This document shows, piece by piece, positions 23,547 to 34,860 of a DNA stretch of 64,000 bases (position 1 is the stretch's first letter; each line of letters opens with the position of its first letter). Under the pieces are notes generated by a model, which worked only from the letters and a program-made list of their open reading frames with translations, made no database searches and was not told where the DNA came from. Both the position numbers and the translations under genes were made by a program. Source of the stretch: Lamellibrachia satsuma (Eukaryota > Annelida > Polychaeta > Sabellida > Siboglinidae); the NCBI GenBank assembly GCA_033239005.1, contig BSQZ01000005.1, positions 2,428,501-2,492,500 on the forward strand, written 5' to 3'.

Positions 23547-24101
23547 ATGAAATATATTCGTCGTAATCTGCCGACGGCGGGTTTCTTCCATGCCCTACCG
23601 TATCGTGCCATCACCGACGTTCAGTCAACATGTTTCTTCCATGTCCTAATGTCTCGTGTTATCAACGACGTTCAGTCAACGACATGTTTCTTCCATGCCC
23701 TACCGTCTCATTCTATTACCGACGTTCAGTCAACGACAGGTTTCTTCCTTGCCCTACCGTCTCGTGTCACCCACGTTCAGTCAATGACGGGTTTCTTCCA
23801 CGCCCTACCGTATCGTGCCATCACCGACGTTCAGTCAACAACATGTTTCTTCAATGCCCTACCGTCTCGTGCTGTCACATACGTTCAGTCAACATCAGGT
23901 TTCTTTCATGCCCTACCTTCTCGTGCTATCACCGACATTCAGTTATCGTCAGGTTTCTTCCATGCCCTACTGTTTCGCACCACCACGGCCGTTCGGGCTA
24001 CCTTAGGTTTCCTCCACACCGTTCGACCTTCGGGCAATTACTCTTACGTTGAGTGCAACTTAGATAACAGTGTCTATTCGTTTACAGAATGTTACGAGTG
24101 A
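23547..24101 (+). repeat. 54-bp tandem repeat forming a 184-codon open frame
   Basis: About eight to nine units of 51-54 bp encode GFFHALPYRAITDVQSTT-like peptides in the ATG-started frame at 23547. Length changes between units are multiples of three (17 or 18 codons), so this frame stays open, and a second frame is open as well. There is no signal peptide, domain or flanking exon evidence. I treat it as a minisatellite with possible coding potential. Confidence 0.6.
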
Positions 24102-24591
24102 GCGACGCGGGAGTCGAGCACACGGAAAGCGCCAGCAGAACACACAGCGTGCACCACTGACGGCAACATCATCTGTAGGACCGAATCTGAGCGAAATGCA
24201 AAGATAGAGAAATAGACCACGTCCATCAAACCGCCACACGTTGTATGTGTAGATATACACAAAGTAAGTAAACACAGACTCCACGATACTATTGGCTATG
24301 CACTGCCCAATGGTTAGTTACTGAAGATGACAATTATACATATAATCATAATATTACCGTCGGTTGGGGGGGGGGTGATAAATTTTAAGTAATTGGTGTC
24401 CAGTTCAGTCACAAATTATGTTGACACAGCACGTGTGAATCGTTCTGTTTTCCGCATAGTAGTTTTCTTGATAGATAACGGTATTCTACGAAATTTAAAA
24501 ACATGTTGGTTGTTGAACGAAAGGAGCTGAACACGCCTAGTTTGTGTCGAACGTTGCAGGTCACGGCAAGGACCTGGACTTGTGACTGGAT
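24102..24591. other. unique DNA at the left edge of the gene array
   Basis: No gene is visible; there is a poly-G run at about 24366-24375. The last 100 bp has no counterpart upstream of copies B and C, so the first repeat unit starts at about 24592. Confidence 0.5.
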
Positions 24592-24691
24592 GTTACACGC
24601 ACAAAACGGAGCTAACTATAATGGAACCCAGTAAACTATTTCATTAACCCAAATCAAAAGTTTACGTTGGGTTTGCTACGAGGTAGAGGTC

Positions 24692-26619
24692 ATGGCTCAA
24701 CCAACCGAAGACGGCACAACTTATACTACCAAATGTGAGGTTGAATGTCCAGTGACGTCAAACTGTCAAAATGACGTTGCTTTGAACAGCTTCGAAGCAA
24801 ACGGCGCCGCCGTTATCAGTAAGGAAAATGACGAGACGTTTCCTAGCGAGACACCGACTGGAGACGAGCCCCCGCAGCCGAACTGGTAAGACAGTTACAA
24901 AGAAATGTGACGCGCTCAGCTTCGACTGCGATTAAAACTGTATTGTTTTATTGTGATAAACGATAGTAATATACAACAGGATAACAATGCTAGCATGTGA
25001 ACAACAATTCTGCAAGGATGGCCAAACAGTTATCAACCATCGCTGTTCATTGCGACGTTATTACGATTGATCTGTAAGGTCTCACTTTGCACGTCAACAT
25101 GTGTGCCCGCTTTCGTATGTAGACACGGTCTGCTGTCTACACGGATGTAGGACGTAATTACGCACAATTGTAACACTAATAATGATTACAATTGACGGGT
25201 GCCGACTTAACAGGATCGTTAAACGGATCGTTAAATCGTCAAACGACGAAGCACCTGGCTACCTTGTAACGCGTTTTGAACAGTCTCAACTAGTATAGAT
25301 ACCGCGCTATTTAAGAACGTACTTTACCTTTTTCGATTTACTTCTAGGTACATTCGGTTCCTGGTTCGGTATCCAGCTGCAGTCATTGTTATAGTCCTCA
25401 TCATTGTTGGCACTTGTACTGGAATTACTGCCGCATTCAAACCGATTCCTGACTTCAACGACCCGCTCAAGGTACGTAGCATACTGGTGAAAGTGAAATA
25501 ATTATTATGAGGTAGACTCGTTAGAAATAGTCAGAAGCAGCATAATCACATGTGTCAGGCAGTTGAAATATCAATTATATTTCAAATCTTAAAATTGGAT
25601 ACTAATTTTCCGTGCGTGCGTGTGTGCGTGCGTGAATGTGTGCGCGTGTGTGTACCATGGGACAGGACATCTAGCCGTTCTGGAATGCGGTCAGTATCGC
25701 GATGTAATATTCTACCAACGTATTCGTGCCAGAAAATGTTGTTTCAGTGGTTATCTGTAGTAGTTACATATTACGCGAACGTGTTGCTTCGTAATCAACG
25801 AGGAGAACCACCTCTACCCAGCGTGCACTGCGTCTCCGTCAACCACTGCATCATATATGGCTTTTTTAATCGCGACCCTCGAATTATCTTGACTTATTTA
25901 TATATTGTTCGAAATAAAGCCTGACACCGAGAACAGTATTGTAATTGCAATTGCTGAACTATGCCAAACCCTTCACATTCCAAGCGTTGTGTTTGGCTGT
26001 CGAAATTATATGATGCCATTTTGGCAAAATAGTCTCAGTCGGCGATGACGTAGCAAACGACACTTATAAGCTCGACCAAGAGGACACGAATATATGCACT
26101 TTGAAGTGGTGTTGTCGCCGTCGCCTTACTGTCAACTAATGTATTTTGGTGACGTCAAGAACGTAGTCTTACTGTCATCCGATGTATTACGGTGACGTCA
26201 TAAACGTGACTGTCAACCAATGTATTGCTGTGTTGTTGGATTAGTGTTTGATTTTTCAGTTTGGTGATGATAGAACTATGTAAGCTGGTTTATTTGACCC
26301 AGACATAGACTGTGCCTGCCTCAGTGAGTGCACTAGACATGAGTAGTTTGGAATGAATATATAAATTCCGAGCACGCTTCTCATTCCAATACTCATATGT
26401 CCACTGTCCACACGCGCTTGTACTTGTTCGGATCAGTTGAATCGCCTCGGCGGCCAAAACTGTGATCTAATGATCCAACAGCTCTCTCCTGTGAAATTCG
26501 CTCCAGTCAGTTTGACAGTTGACGTTCATGACGTCACTAAAATTAATTGGTTGACATTAAAACTACGTTCACGACGTAATACATTGATCGACAGTAAGGA
26601 TACGTTCACGCACGCGCGC

Positions 26620-26708
<89 letters not shown>

Positions 26709-29700
26709 CTAGCCAATTAGCTCAATACCTTACCAGAATCTTGTTGTGTAGTTATTTAGATTCATCTTTGTTGTAGTGTAATGCATCGAAAAGATTACGC
26801 GTAAATATGACCAATTCAACACATTTCAGGGATTCTCAACGCGCGGAACAGCGATCTACAAGGCGACCAAAACGGCGACTGACGTCATGCAGGAATACAC
26901 TTTGATCCCGCCGATAGCAAGAGTCGATACGAGGAACAGCAACGGAGATGGACGGCGCAGGAAACGTAGCACCAACGACGAAGACGTTCGTACCTCGTGT
27001 TCAGGTAAGCATTGGACATACCTTCCAAGGTGGCAGCAGATAGCAGGAGATCCTCGCTTGCATGGGCAGGCTTCTTATGGGGGAAGATTATTTCAAGGTT
27101 TACCGATAATTTTTCCGACGGTGGCGCCATCAGTTGTATGTAAATTACTTGAAACATTAATTAGAGACCACATGGTGGAATTCCTCATAAAACATAAATT
27201 AATAAATACATCTCAACATGGATTCCTAAAAGCAAGGTCATGTCTAACCAATCTCTTATGTTTTTTAGAAGAAATTACAAAGTGGGTAGATGACGGGTCA
27301 CCAGTGGATGTTGTCTACTTAGATTTTCAGAAAGCTTTCGATAAAGTGCCACATCAAAGATTGTTACTTAAACTAAAAGCCCATGGTATAGGCAATGATG
27401 TAATCAACTGGATAGAAAAGTGGCTTACACACAGAAGACAGAGAGTAATAGTAGATGGTAAGATTTCAAACTGGAAATCTGTTTTGAGTGGGGTACCACA
27501 GGGATCAGTGTTAGGCCCTATACTGTTTTTAATATATATAAATGATTTGGAGGATGACATATCTAGCAAAGTACTCAAATTTGCAGATGACACAAAGGTA
27601 TTCAGAAAGGTTACTAATGATACAGATAAACAAAGTTTACAGGATGATCTAGAAAAATTAGTTAAATGGTCAGAAAAATGGCAAATGTTATTCAATTTTG
27701 GGAAGTGTAAATGTATACACATAGGACATGGAAATATGGACGAGGAATATAAAATGGGGGATGCTGTACTAGGTAGAACCACACAAGAAAAGGATTTAGG
27801 AGTAATATTTAATGCTGACATGAAAGTTTCAGAGCAATGTGGGATTGCTGCTTGAAAGGAAATCAAATTCTAGGCCTAATTAGGAGAACTATCACGTATA
27901 AGGAGAAACATCTAATTGTACCCCTGTACAAAGCAATAGTTAGACCACATTTGGAATATTGTATTCAAGCATGGAGGCCATATCGTAAAAAAGACATAGA
28001 TAAGCTAGAAAGAATACAACGAAGAGCAACTAAGATGATTCCAGAATTAAGAGACCTTAGTTACGAAAGTCGCTTATTACAATGTGGTTTGACAACACTA
28101 GAGACCAGGAGACTAAGAGGAGACCAAATAGAAGTGTTTAAAATAGTGAACGGTTATGAGGATGTTGATAGGAATATGTTCTTCAAACTTAAAGAAGGCA
28201 GTAGAACCAGAGGACACAAAGCAGCATTAGTTAAGGAGCAGTGTAGGTTGGACATGAGAAAGTACTCATTCTCACAGAGGGTGATAAATGAATGGAACAA
28301 ACTGCCAAACGATTGTGTTAATGCTAGTAGTGTGAATATGTTTAAAAATAGAATTGACAGATATCTGATAAGGGCGAGCTACACATAGATGAGAAAATTG
28401 TTGGACTCTCGATAAGCCAATGGCTTCCTTGTCCACTTGCCATCTGGAACTTGTTCGAGATGGCAATCTTGTTAAATCTTGTTAAACCTACCGAATGCAT
28501 TTTATCACAATTACGCAAGAGCTCTGATCTGTTTCCATGTAAACGTACTGCACGCAAAAAACGTGAACATATGCAAGTGATTTTCAACGTTTTGTAATTC
28601 ATTAAATGATATCGTATAATCGTGTGTAAATGAACTTAATCAAGCCAAAGCGTGAACTCTAATACGACGAAAAGCGGGAGATTTTCCTTTCAAAGTGGGA
28701 GATCGGAGCAGGTTTCCCGTCATATCGGGATATTTTGAAGGTCTGAATGGAGGCAGAGCAGTGCAACAGATCATGTGACGATGTGGTGTTCGATGGAAAA
28801 ATTACCAATAAACTATATTGTTCAGCAAACTCCACATTTCTGAGCAACAACTCATATTCGTAACATTAAAAAGTGGTAAGGGATTCCAGGCTGTCGTGAG
28901 AGCGACACACGGTGGCGCCACCCCACGGAGTCTGGTTAATCGAGTCTAACGCTGGTGTGGAATCGTACAACGAACACAGGCCGGCAGAGAAACAGACACA
29001 TCTCACATCAATAAATGCCCGCAGAAGTTACATAAAAAAGCATACCGCTAAAGTGTTATGTATATTAGCAAAAACCGCACATAGAAATTACCCGATCTAA
29101 CGATCCAAGTAAATTCTGATTATTTTACACATTCACATACATGACAGTTATTAACACCAATCAATCTGTTTTGCGATGGGCTAAAGAAATAGTCGGTACC
29201 TGGAATAGCATGTTTTGATCGCTAGACAGGCGTGTGTAAACGCAATGCACGAATGTCGACGGAAATACAACACGCAATTGTGTACCTTAAATACGAGAGT
29301 CGGAACCAAACAATGATGTATCCACGACAACGACAACGACAACAATAATATATACACGACAATGACAACAATAATATATCCACGACAAGGACAACAATGA
29401 TGTATCCACGACAACGACAACCATGATGTATCCACAACAACGACAACAATGATGTATCCACAACAACGACAACAATGATGTATCCACGACAACGACAACA
29501 ATGATGTATCCACGACAACGACAACAACGCATATAGTTAAAATAATTACTGGTTCAGCAAAGATTACATCATACGAACAATAAAACAATAAAGCTGATAT
29601 TAAGAAATCACAACGCAAAAATCGGCTGATCTGACGTTTGAATAACTTCGAACGCGATTGAGCATGTGTTGGCGTAGATACGCGATTGTTTCAGCGCACG

Positions 29701-32530
29701 ACATCAGATTCGTATGTGTTTTACTTCAATCTACATTATCACTCGATTTTACCAGCATTTTAGTAAGTGTTATATTATGCACCAGAGGCGCCACGGGTTA
29801 TTTCCGGGCAGCTCTATCGAGGAAGCAGCGTTACTAACAATATCACCAATTAGTGTTCATCTTGACTTTGTTGCTGCCACGGTTTAACAGTCCCTTCACT
29901 CTGTTGGTTTCACTGTTGTAGACGGTTTCTGGAAAACGAAACTGGTGCTCAAGTCCAGCACGTCCGGCGATCTGCTGACGGCTGCCTCTCTCCGCGGTAT
30001 ATGCGACTTCGTCGACAAGTTGATTTTACCGAACATCCCCGTCGCATGCCCGGCTGTGTCGGTGGCCAGTCGCCTCGCCGAGCTCCGTAACAAGACGTGC
30101 TCCCAAATCAACGCAGGCGACGTCTCCTTCGCGCGAGACCTACTTGACGCGTGCGTGCCGTTCTACAAGAGCGGCAAGCTGAAGCCAAACATGACGTCTG
30201 AAGAGGCCGATAGCATCGGCGTACCGACCCGCTGTCGTCGAACGGACTTCGTCTACGATGTCATGTATTACTTCGCCGACGTAGGATTCTACGACAAGTC
30301 GAACGATCTTCTATACACCATGGTGTATATACATTACATGCATAGGTATGGTGTAGACAACTATAAGGTCGACGAGACATTTTACAAAGACCATGTCCAC
30401 TGGAAGACTCTAGATAACAACATCGTCCAACTGGTGACGGTCGGCTTCCAGCACCATGACCACATCAAGTACACGCTGTTCGAGGGATACCTAATTAGCG
30501 ACTTGACATACTTCGGACTCGCCTTTCTTCTGATTGCGATCTTCACCCTCGTCTACTTGCTGTCATTCGTTTTGGTCATCGGAACATTCGTCAACATTTT
30601 TCTAAGCTTCGGCTTGGCCTACTTCTGCTATTACTACGTGTGTCAGATGGTGTTCTATCCGTTCATCAATCTGTTGGCATTGCTGCTTCTCATTGCCGTT
30701 GCCGCGGACGATGTCTTTGTCTTCTACGACACGTGGCAGCAAGTGAAGACGGAACATCCGTCGTGGACCGCCGACCAACGTCTGTCGGTGACGTTCGCAC
30801 ACGCCATCACGTCCATCTTCGTGACGAGCTTCACGACAGCCGCGGCCTTCCTCGCCAACGTTGTGTCAAACATCACAGCTATTCAGTGCTTTGGCATCTT
30901 CGCCGCACTTTCCATAGTGGCTAATTTTGTCATGATGGTGACCATCATGCCGGCCCTTGTCATCGCCACCGAATGGTGTGCCGCCCGTGTCCCATGCCCT
31001 TGTCGTGCCTCTACGTTCGGTGCCTTCTACAGGATTCCGAATACGTTTTACTCGTGGTTAATGGCGCGTTTGAGGTCCGTGTTTCACACGGCGATACCAG
31101 CCGTGATACGTCGGGCTTGGTGGTTCTGCATCACAGTCGGCTTAGCCATCGGCCTAACTGCGGTGCTCACTATCTTCTATAAACCTGCATTGAAACCACC
31201 AACGACAAAGGAGTTTCAGCTGTTCAAAAAAGATAATATACTCGAGAAATGGGACTTTGACTTTAAACACCGATTCCCGGCCGAAATTGCAGCTGCAAAT
31301 GAAAAAACAGACATTTATTTGACCTTTCTGTTCGGTTTCAAGGCCACTGATCCAGGAAACAGACTCAATCCGGATGATAAAACGAAATCCCTATCGCGGG
31401 ACGGCGATTTCAACTTGGAGAAAACTAAAACGCAAAACTGGCTGCGCAAGTTTTGCGACAGTGTAAAAGATGCGACGTTTGCGAACCACGGCGTTGAGTC
31501 GCCCCCGTGTCTGGTGACCAACGATGACGTATACCGTCACGTGGTAGGATTCGCGTGCTCCTATATCTACATGTTGGCGAGCGACAACACGACGGCTGAA
31601 TTCAAGAACAGATGTTGTTTGGTCAATGTTAACACAACGGTTCTTCAGCACTGTGCTGAATGGTCGCGCCAGCAAAGGCTTCTGACTTACTACACTGGTA
31701 TTTGGTTTCGTTACAACACGACCGGTTCTCCAGTTTATCACAACAGCTCTGAATCCAATGACAATTCCGTTATCGGCTACCGTTTTGACGTGCGCACCAA
31801 TCTCAGCTACTCGTTCTCATATGAGAAAATGCGCACCAGTTATGAAGTCGTGTCGAGCTTCATGAAGACACAACTTAAGTCTGCCCCGGTCGGGCTGCGC
31901 AGTGGATTCGTCTCCGGCAGAGGAGCTTTCGAGTTCTATGACCTGCAACAGTCAATTGCCAGCGGGACGTTCATCTCGGTCTGTCTGTCGATCGGTGTGT
32001 CTTTCATTGTGCTTCTGCTCACTGTCCGTAATGTGCTCATCACAATCTACGCCATGGTAACGATCATTCTGGCGATCGCCTGCACTGTCAGTAGCATTGT
32101 CCTGATGGGCTGGAAGCTGAACATCATCGAATCAATGACGATTACGCTCGCTGTGGGCATGTCCATTGACTTCACGATCCACTACGGCGTCGTCTATCAG
32201 ATGTCCCCTGAGGCGACTTCGGCCGGACGCACCTACGAGTCCTTCGTGCGGGTCGGCTCGGCCGTGGCGGCTGCCGCGTGGACCACCTTCTCCGCCGGCA
32301 TCGCCGTACTCAACTGCTCCGTCGACCCGTACCGCAAGCTCGGAGTCTTCCTGGTGCTTGTGATGGTATTCAGTTGGACTTACTCGACGTTCTTCTTCCA
32401 GTCTCTCTGTCATGTCGTCGGTCCCGTGGGCAAGTTCTGCCAGATACCCTGCCCGACTACTCGGGTGGGAGGTAAGAAGAATCACAACAACATATCAGAT
32501 ATGGATCAGGCAAACATTGAAACGATATAA
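24692..32530 (+). CDS. Dispatched-like RND/sterol-sensing-domain transporter, copy A
   Basis: Coding exons are 24692-24885, 25348-25471, 26830-27004 and 29922-32530 (3102 nt, 1033 residues), all with GT donors and AG acceptors. Exon 1 gives a hydrophilic cytosolic head (MAQPTEDGTT). Exon 2 gives TM1 (YIRFLVRYP, about residues 66-95) and PDFNDPLK. Exon 3 gives GFSTRGTAIYKA, the counterpart of the GFEPRGT motif of Dispatched, plus a furin-type RRRKR (148-152). Dispatched releases cholesterol-modified Hedgehog from producing cells at the plasma membrane. Membership is clear from motifs, but the cargo here is inferred. The chosen ATG is conserved in all three copies. CR1 DNA sits in intron 3. The closest alternative would be a PTCHD-type protein, which lacks these motifs. 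Confidence 0.85.
25200..25335 (+). mobile_element. SINE 3' end directly upstream of exon 2, copy A
   Basis: GTAACGCGTTTTGAACAGTC followed by GATACCGCGCTATTTAAGAA and TACTTTACCTTTTT matches the 3' half of the SINE-like repeat near 10697-10760. Its T-rich tail ends about 13 bp before exon 2 and lies within the polypyrimidine stretch of that acceptor. Confidence 0.6.
26118..26470. promoter_or_regulatory. conserved CRE-octamer and TATA cassette in intron 2, copy A
   Basis: The perfect palindrome TGACGTCA occurs at 26150 and 26193 within a roughly 45-bp repeat, and again at 26529. About 170 bp after the second copy is GAATGAATATATAAATTCCG, a good TATA context. The same block is present in copies B and C. 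It may be an internal promoter, or the U3/R part of an old LTR. No transcript data are available. Confidence 0.4.
26606..26706. repeat. (GCAC)n/(CA)n microsatellite in intron 2, copy A
   Basis: A GCGC/GCAC tetranucleotide run passes into a pure CA run. A related tract is at the same place in copy B. Confidence 0.95.
27126..28487 (+). mobile_element. 5'-truncated CR1-type LINE in intron 3 of copy A
   Basis: The RT region starts at VVCKLLETLIRDHMVEFL, followed by QHGFLKARSCLTNLLCFLEE, YLDFQKAFDKVPHQRLL, SGVPQGSVLGPILFLIYIND and the catalytic FADD (about 27583). One frameshift near 27855 separates it from the C-terminal part (QILGLIRR, ending NRIDRYLIRASYT, 28388). A 3' UTR ends in ATCTTGTTAAATCTTGTTAA, a short repeated terminus typical of CR1. 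Copy B lacks this insertion, and the flanks show no clear target duplication, as is common for CR1. It is close kin to, but not the same as, the CR1 in copy B. Confidence 0.85.
28488..29309. other. intron 3 sequence of copy A, no feature seen
   Basis: This is alignable to copy B intron 3. At 28663-28664 a TA marks the empty site of the MITE present in copy B. Confidence 0.6.
29310..29530. repeat. 26-bp minisatellite in intron 3, copy A
   Basis: The unit is TATCCACGACAACGACAACA followed by ATGATG, about 8 units. Copy B has about 14 units and copy C keeps one. Confidence 0.9.
29922..32530 (+). CDS. copy A terminal exon 4: both RND halves and sterol-sensing domain
   Basis: This exon encodes residues 165-1033. 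After the first extracellular loop come the TM2-6 sterol-sensing region (about 359-517) with AADDVFVF (Asp427-Asp428) in TM4 and FVTSFTTAAAFLANVVSNIT, nearly the Dispatched sequence at that place. TM7 is about 563-583. A second extracellular loop with several NxS/T sites runs to about 850. TM8-12 contain ITLAVGMSIDFTIHYG with Asp914 in TM10, and the tail follows VVGPVGKFCQIPC. The paired aspartates are the ones required for cation-driven transport in Dispatched. The exon begins in phase 1 after GTTGTAG and stops at TAA 32528-32530. Its third positions are GC-rich compared with the introns. Confidence 0.9.
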
Positions 32531-32708
32531 CGTACATGAATCCTGGGCTGTCACTTGGACTCCATACTTTTGTTGAATATTGGTCAACTGTAAACTATTG
32601 GAGACAGGCGCACAGTTCTGCTGTTTTCGTACGACTACTCGTACGCAAGACGGTTGGCAAAGAACGTGGCAAATGCTAGACGTGATCAGAACATTTAGAC
32701 GTAGTACT

Positions 32709-32714
32709 AAATAA
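32709..32714 (+). terminator. candidate polyadenylation signal, copy A
   Basis: AATAAA lies about 180 bp after the stop codon, inside GTACTAAATAAATAAC. The matching place in copy B reads ACTAAGTAAATAAC, which lacks the hexamer. Confidence 0.35.
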
Positions 32715-33636
32715 ATAACTATTTTAGGAATTCGCTTTGTGACTATCATAATTCGAGTCAACATTCCGGGTAACCCTGAGCTGTTACCCGAAGGCGCCAC
32801 TGCAATGTCTAGATCAGAACACTGGGCACGGCACACCGTTGTTAGCTGCAGTACGCCCAGGTCTGTCTTTCCATTCCAGCACGGGCATGATGAGACCGGG
32901 CTGTGTCACGGGCTAGTCAGGGGGAAGACCGTTCCAAATAGTAGTCTACGTCCACATGTATCGCCATATGGGGTGCTAGCAGCAGTACGTGTATGCGTGA
33001 GTGTCACTCAGTGTCGCTGGGTGATTGCTGCAGAGTGACGTCTTATGTGCTTGCCTACGTGGGTGGATGAGCGCATGTAACGTCGTGCTTGACCGAATGA
33101 TCAGCGGGGAACGCCGGGCGGCTACAAGTAGAAACTAGGGCAACGCATTTATTTCCTCGTTGTCTCGCCTTATGTCTGCATCAGTGAGTGTTTAGCTTTT
33201 ATTTAACAAAACTGAAGCATGAGTCCGTCCGAAAGAGTAACAACGTCCAAATGGCACAACACAAAGAAGTCACTTATCAAGTGTACGACAATAAGTAGCC
33301 CATATACATTTGGCATACATTTAAATGTAGTTTGTAATAAACATGCCACAGGCCGTACTGGTAATTGATATACGGCTGCCGGCCCCTATTTTTGAAAGAC
33401 ATACGCTCTTTTTTTATCGTATAGTGTTGTATATTAAATGTAATTGGATATACCAGTTGAAATAATTGATTTACGTACTTTGTATGTTTTCGAGAATACG
33501 GGGGCGAGCTATTTCATGACTGATAATTATTGATCGTAAAACGATCAACTCTACAATATTATATAGTAATACTTGTGTCCTCACTACATTCCTTGATAGT
33601 TATTGCTCGCAGAATATGACTGAAAGGTCAGTGTTT

Positions 33637-33637
33637 G

Positions 33638-33685
<48 letters not shown>

Positions 33686-33720
33686 TGTGAGAGTGTGCGT
33701 GGGCGTGCGCGCGCGCGCGT
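33637..33720. repeat. (GTGC)n microsatellite
   Basis: About 12 GTGC units degrade into GCGCGC at the 3' side. Confidence 0.95.
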
Positions 33721-34327
33721 TTGTATGATTTGTTATTGTATTCTATAAATGTCTAATTTGGTGAAACTGATCATGTTGTTTTCCAGAGAGTCTAGTAGTG
33801 TGGTTGTTGTATTGGTGCATCGGGATAACTATCCGGTCCGCACTGTCCATTTTTAATTTATAATAAAGTTGTGGCAGTGATGAATGCTGAGTGGCGACAC
33901 TGTCGGGGAACAGGTTGGAGATGGGAGGTTGAGACACATGTCACCCCTCGTGTGCATAGACCATTGCTACATCAAGACAACCTATGGTATATCGTACGAT
34001 GTTTGTATCCTAGTGTGTATACATGTACCCAAGACTGTGTGTTGTGGGAATTGTGTAGCAATACAATAAATACTGCTTGTTCTTGTTTGTTCCGATAAAG
34101 GCTTTCTACTGTTTGAATATATATAAAGGCTGGCTATGCTAACATAAAATCATTGACGGTGCGCGTTTAAGCATCAACAGTTGATAAATGACACCCAAGT
34201 GGTGTAACAAATATAACATTAAGGTCAACAAGGTGCAAAGCGGGACCCATAGGCAAAATTTGTCATACCTTTGAAATTTGTTATTATTTTTTTTAAAAAC
34301 AATTATCTTCTATTATCTCACTAAGCA

Positions 34328-34330
<3 letters not shown>

Positions 34331-34391
<61 letters not shown>

Positions 34392-34425
34392 TATATACAT
34401 ATATATATATATATATATTGCACTT
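34331..34425. repeat. (TA)n microsatellite
   Basis: A TA run of about 50 bp is followed by TATTATATATTATATACATA and a shorter TA run. Confidence 0.95.
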
Positions 34426-34617
34426 TATTGTCTAAATTACTATGTAAATCTATATTACTATATATTATTACAGTATGTGTCTGCATTTGTGTATGTATTT
34501 GTGTGTAGTACAGTATGTTCGGCAGATGTGGCTCGCTTTGATTTTTTTTAGAATCGCAAATGCACGAATTAGTGGTCATTTATTCACACAATATTTCATA
34601 TGTGATTCTTTGAATAT

Positions 34618-34860
34618 TTACGTATACGATTGCAACTCGTGTTTATTAGCGAAACGCATCCTTTGATGTTGAAAGAGGCAATGTTTGAAAGTGTTTAATG
34701 AGTTGCACGTGATAATGTTTACTGGTATATAATTCCAGTAGTTTATAGTAGTTGGGAAGAAACTATTTCCACATGTATTCGATGAATGTCTAATTTGGTG
34801 AAACTGGTCATTTTGTTTTCCCGAGCGTCTAGTAGTGTGGTTGTTGTATTGGAGCATCGG
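34618..34860 (-). pseudogene. LINE reverse-transcriptase C-terminal tail fragment
   Basis: The minus strand reads YNNHTTRRSGKQNDQFHQIR, then HSSNTCGNSFFPTTINYWNY and IPVNIITCNSLNTFKHCLFQ. The pattern of basic residues, then NSFFPxTIxxWNxLP-like, then SLxxFK, is the C-terminal tail of jockey/CR1-superfamily RT proteins. A shorter related piece is at 33743-33937, and another at about 57950-58110. Confidence 0.6.

Noticed and set aside
29181..29618. Minus-strand valine/cysteine-rich ORFs at 29181-29618 and 48985-49455
   Set aside because: Translation of the 26-bp minisatellite (three units equal 26 codons).
30640..31182. Plus-strand alternative-frame ORFs inside exon 4
   Set aside because: Shadows of the Dispatched-like frame, rich in His/Arg/Cys typical of shifted GC-rich coding sequence.
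32132..32485. Antisense ORF opposite exon 4 (also 52058-52339 and 63465-63746)
   Set aside because: Arises from GC-rich wobble positions of the real sense exon; repeated identically in all copies only because the sense exon is conserved.
34278..34551. Isoleucine/tyrosine-rich ORFs
   Set aside because: Translation of the TA microsatellite.
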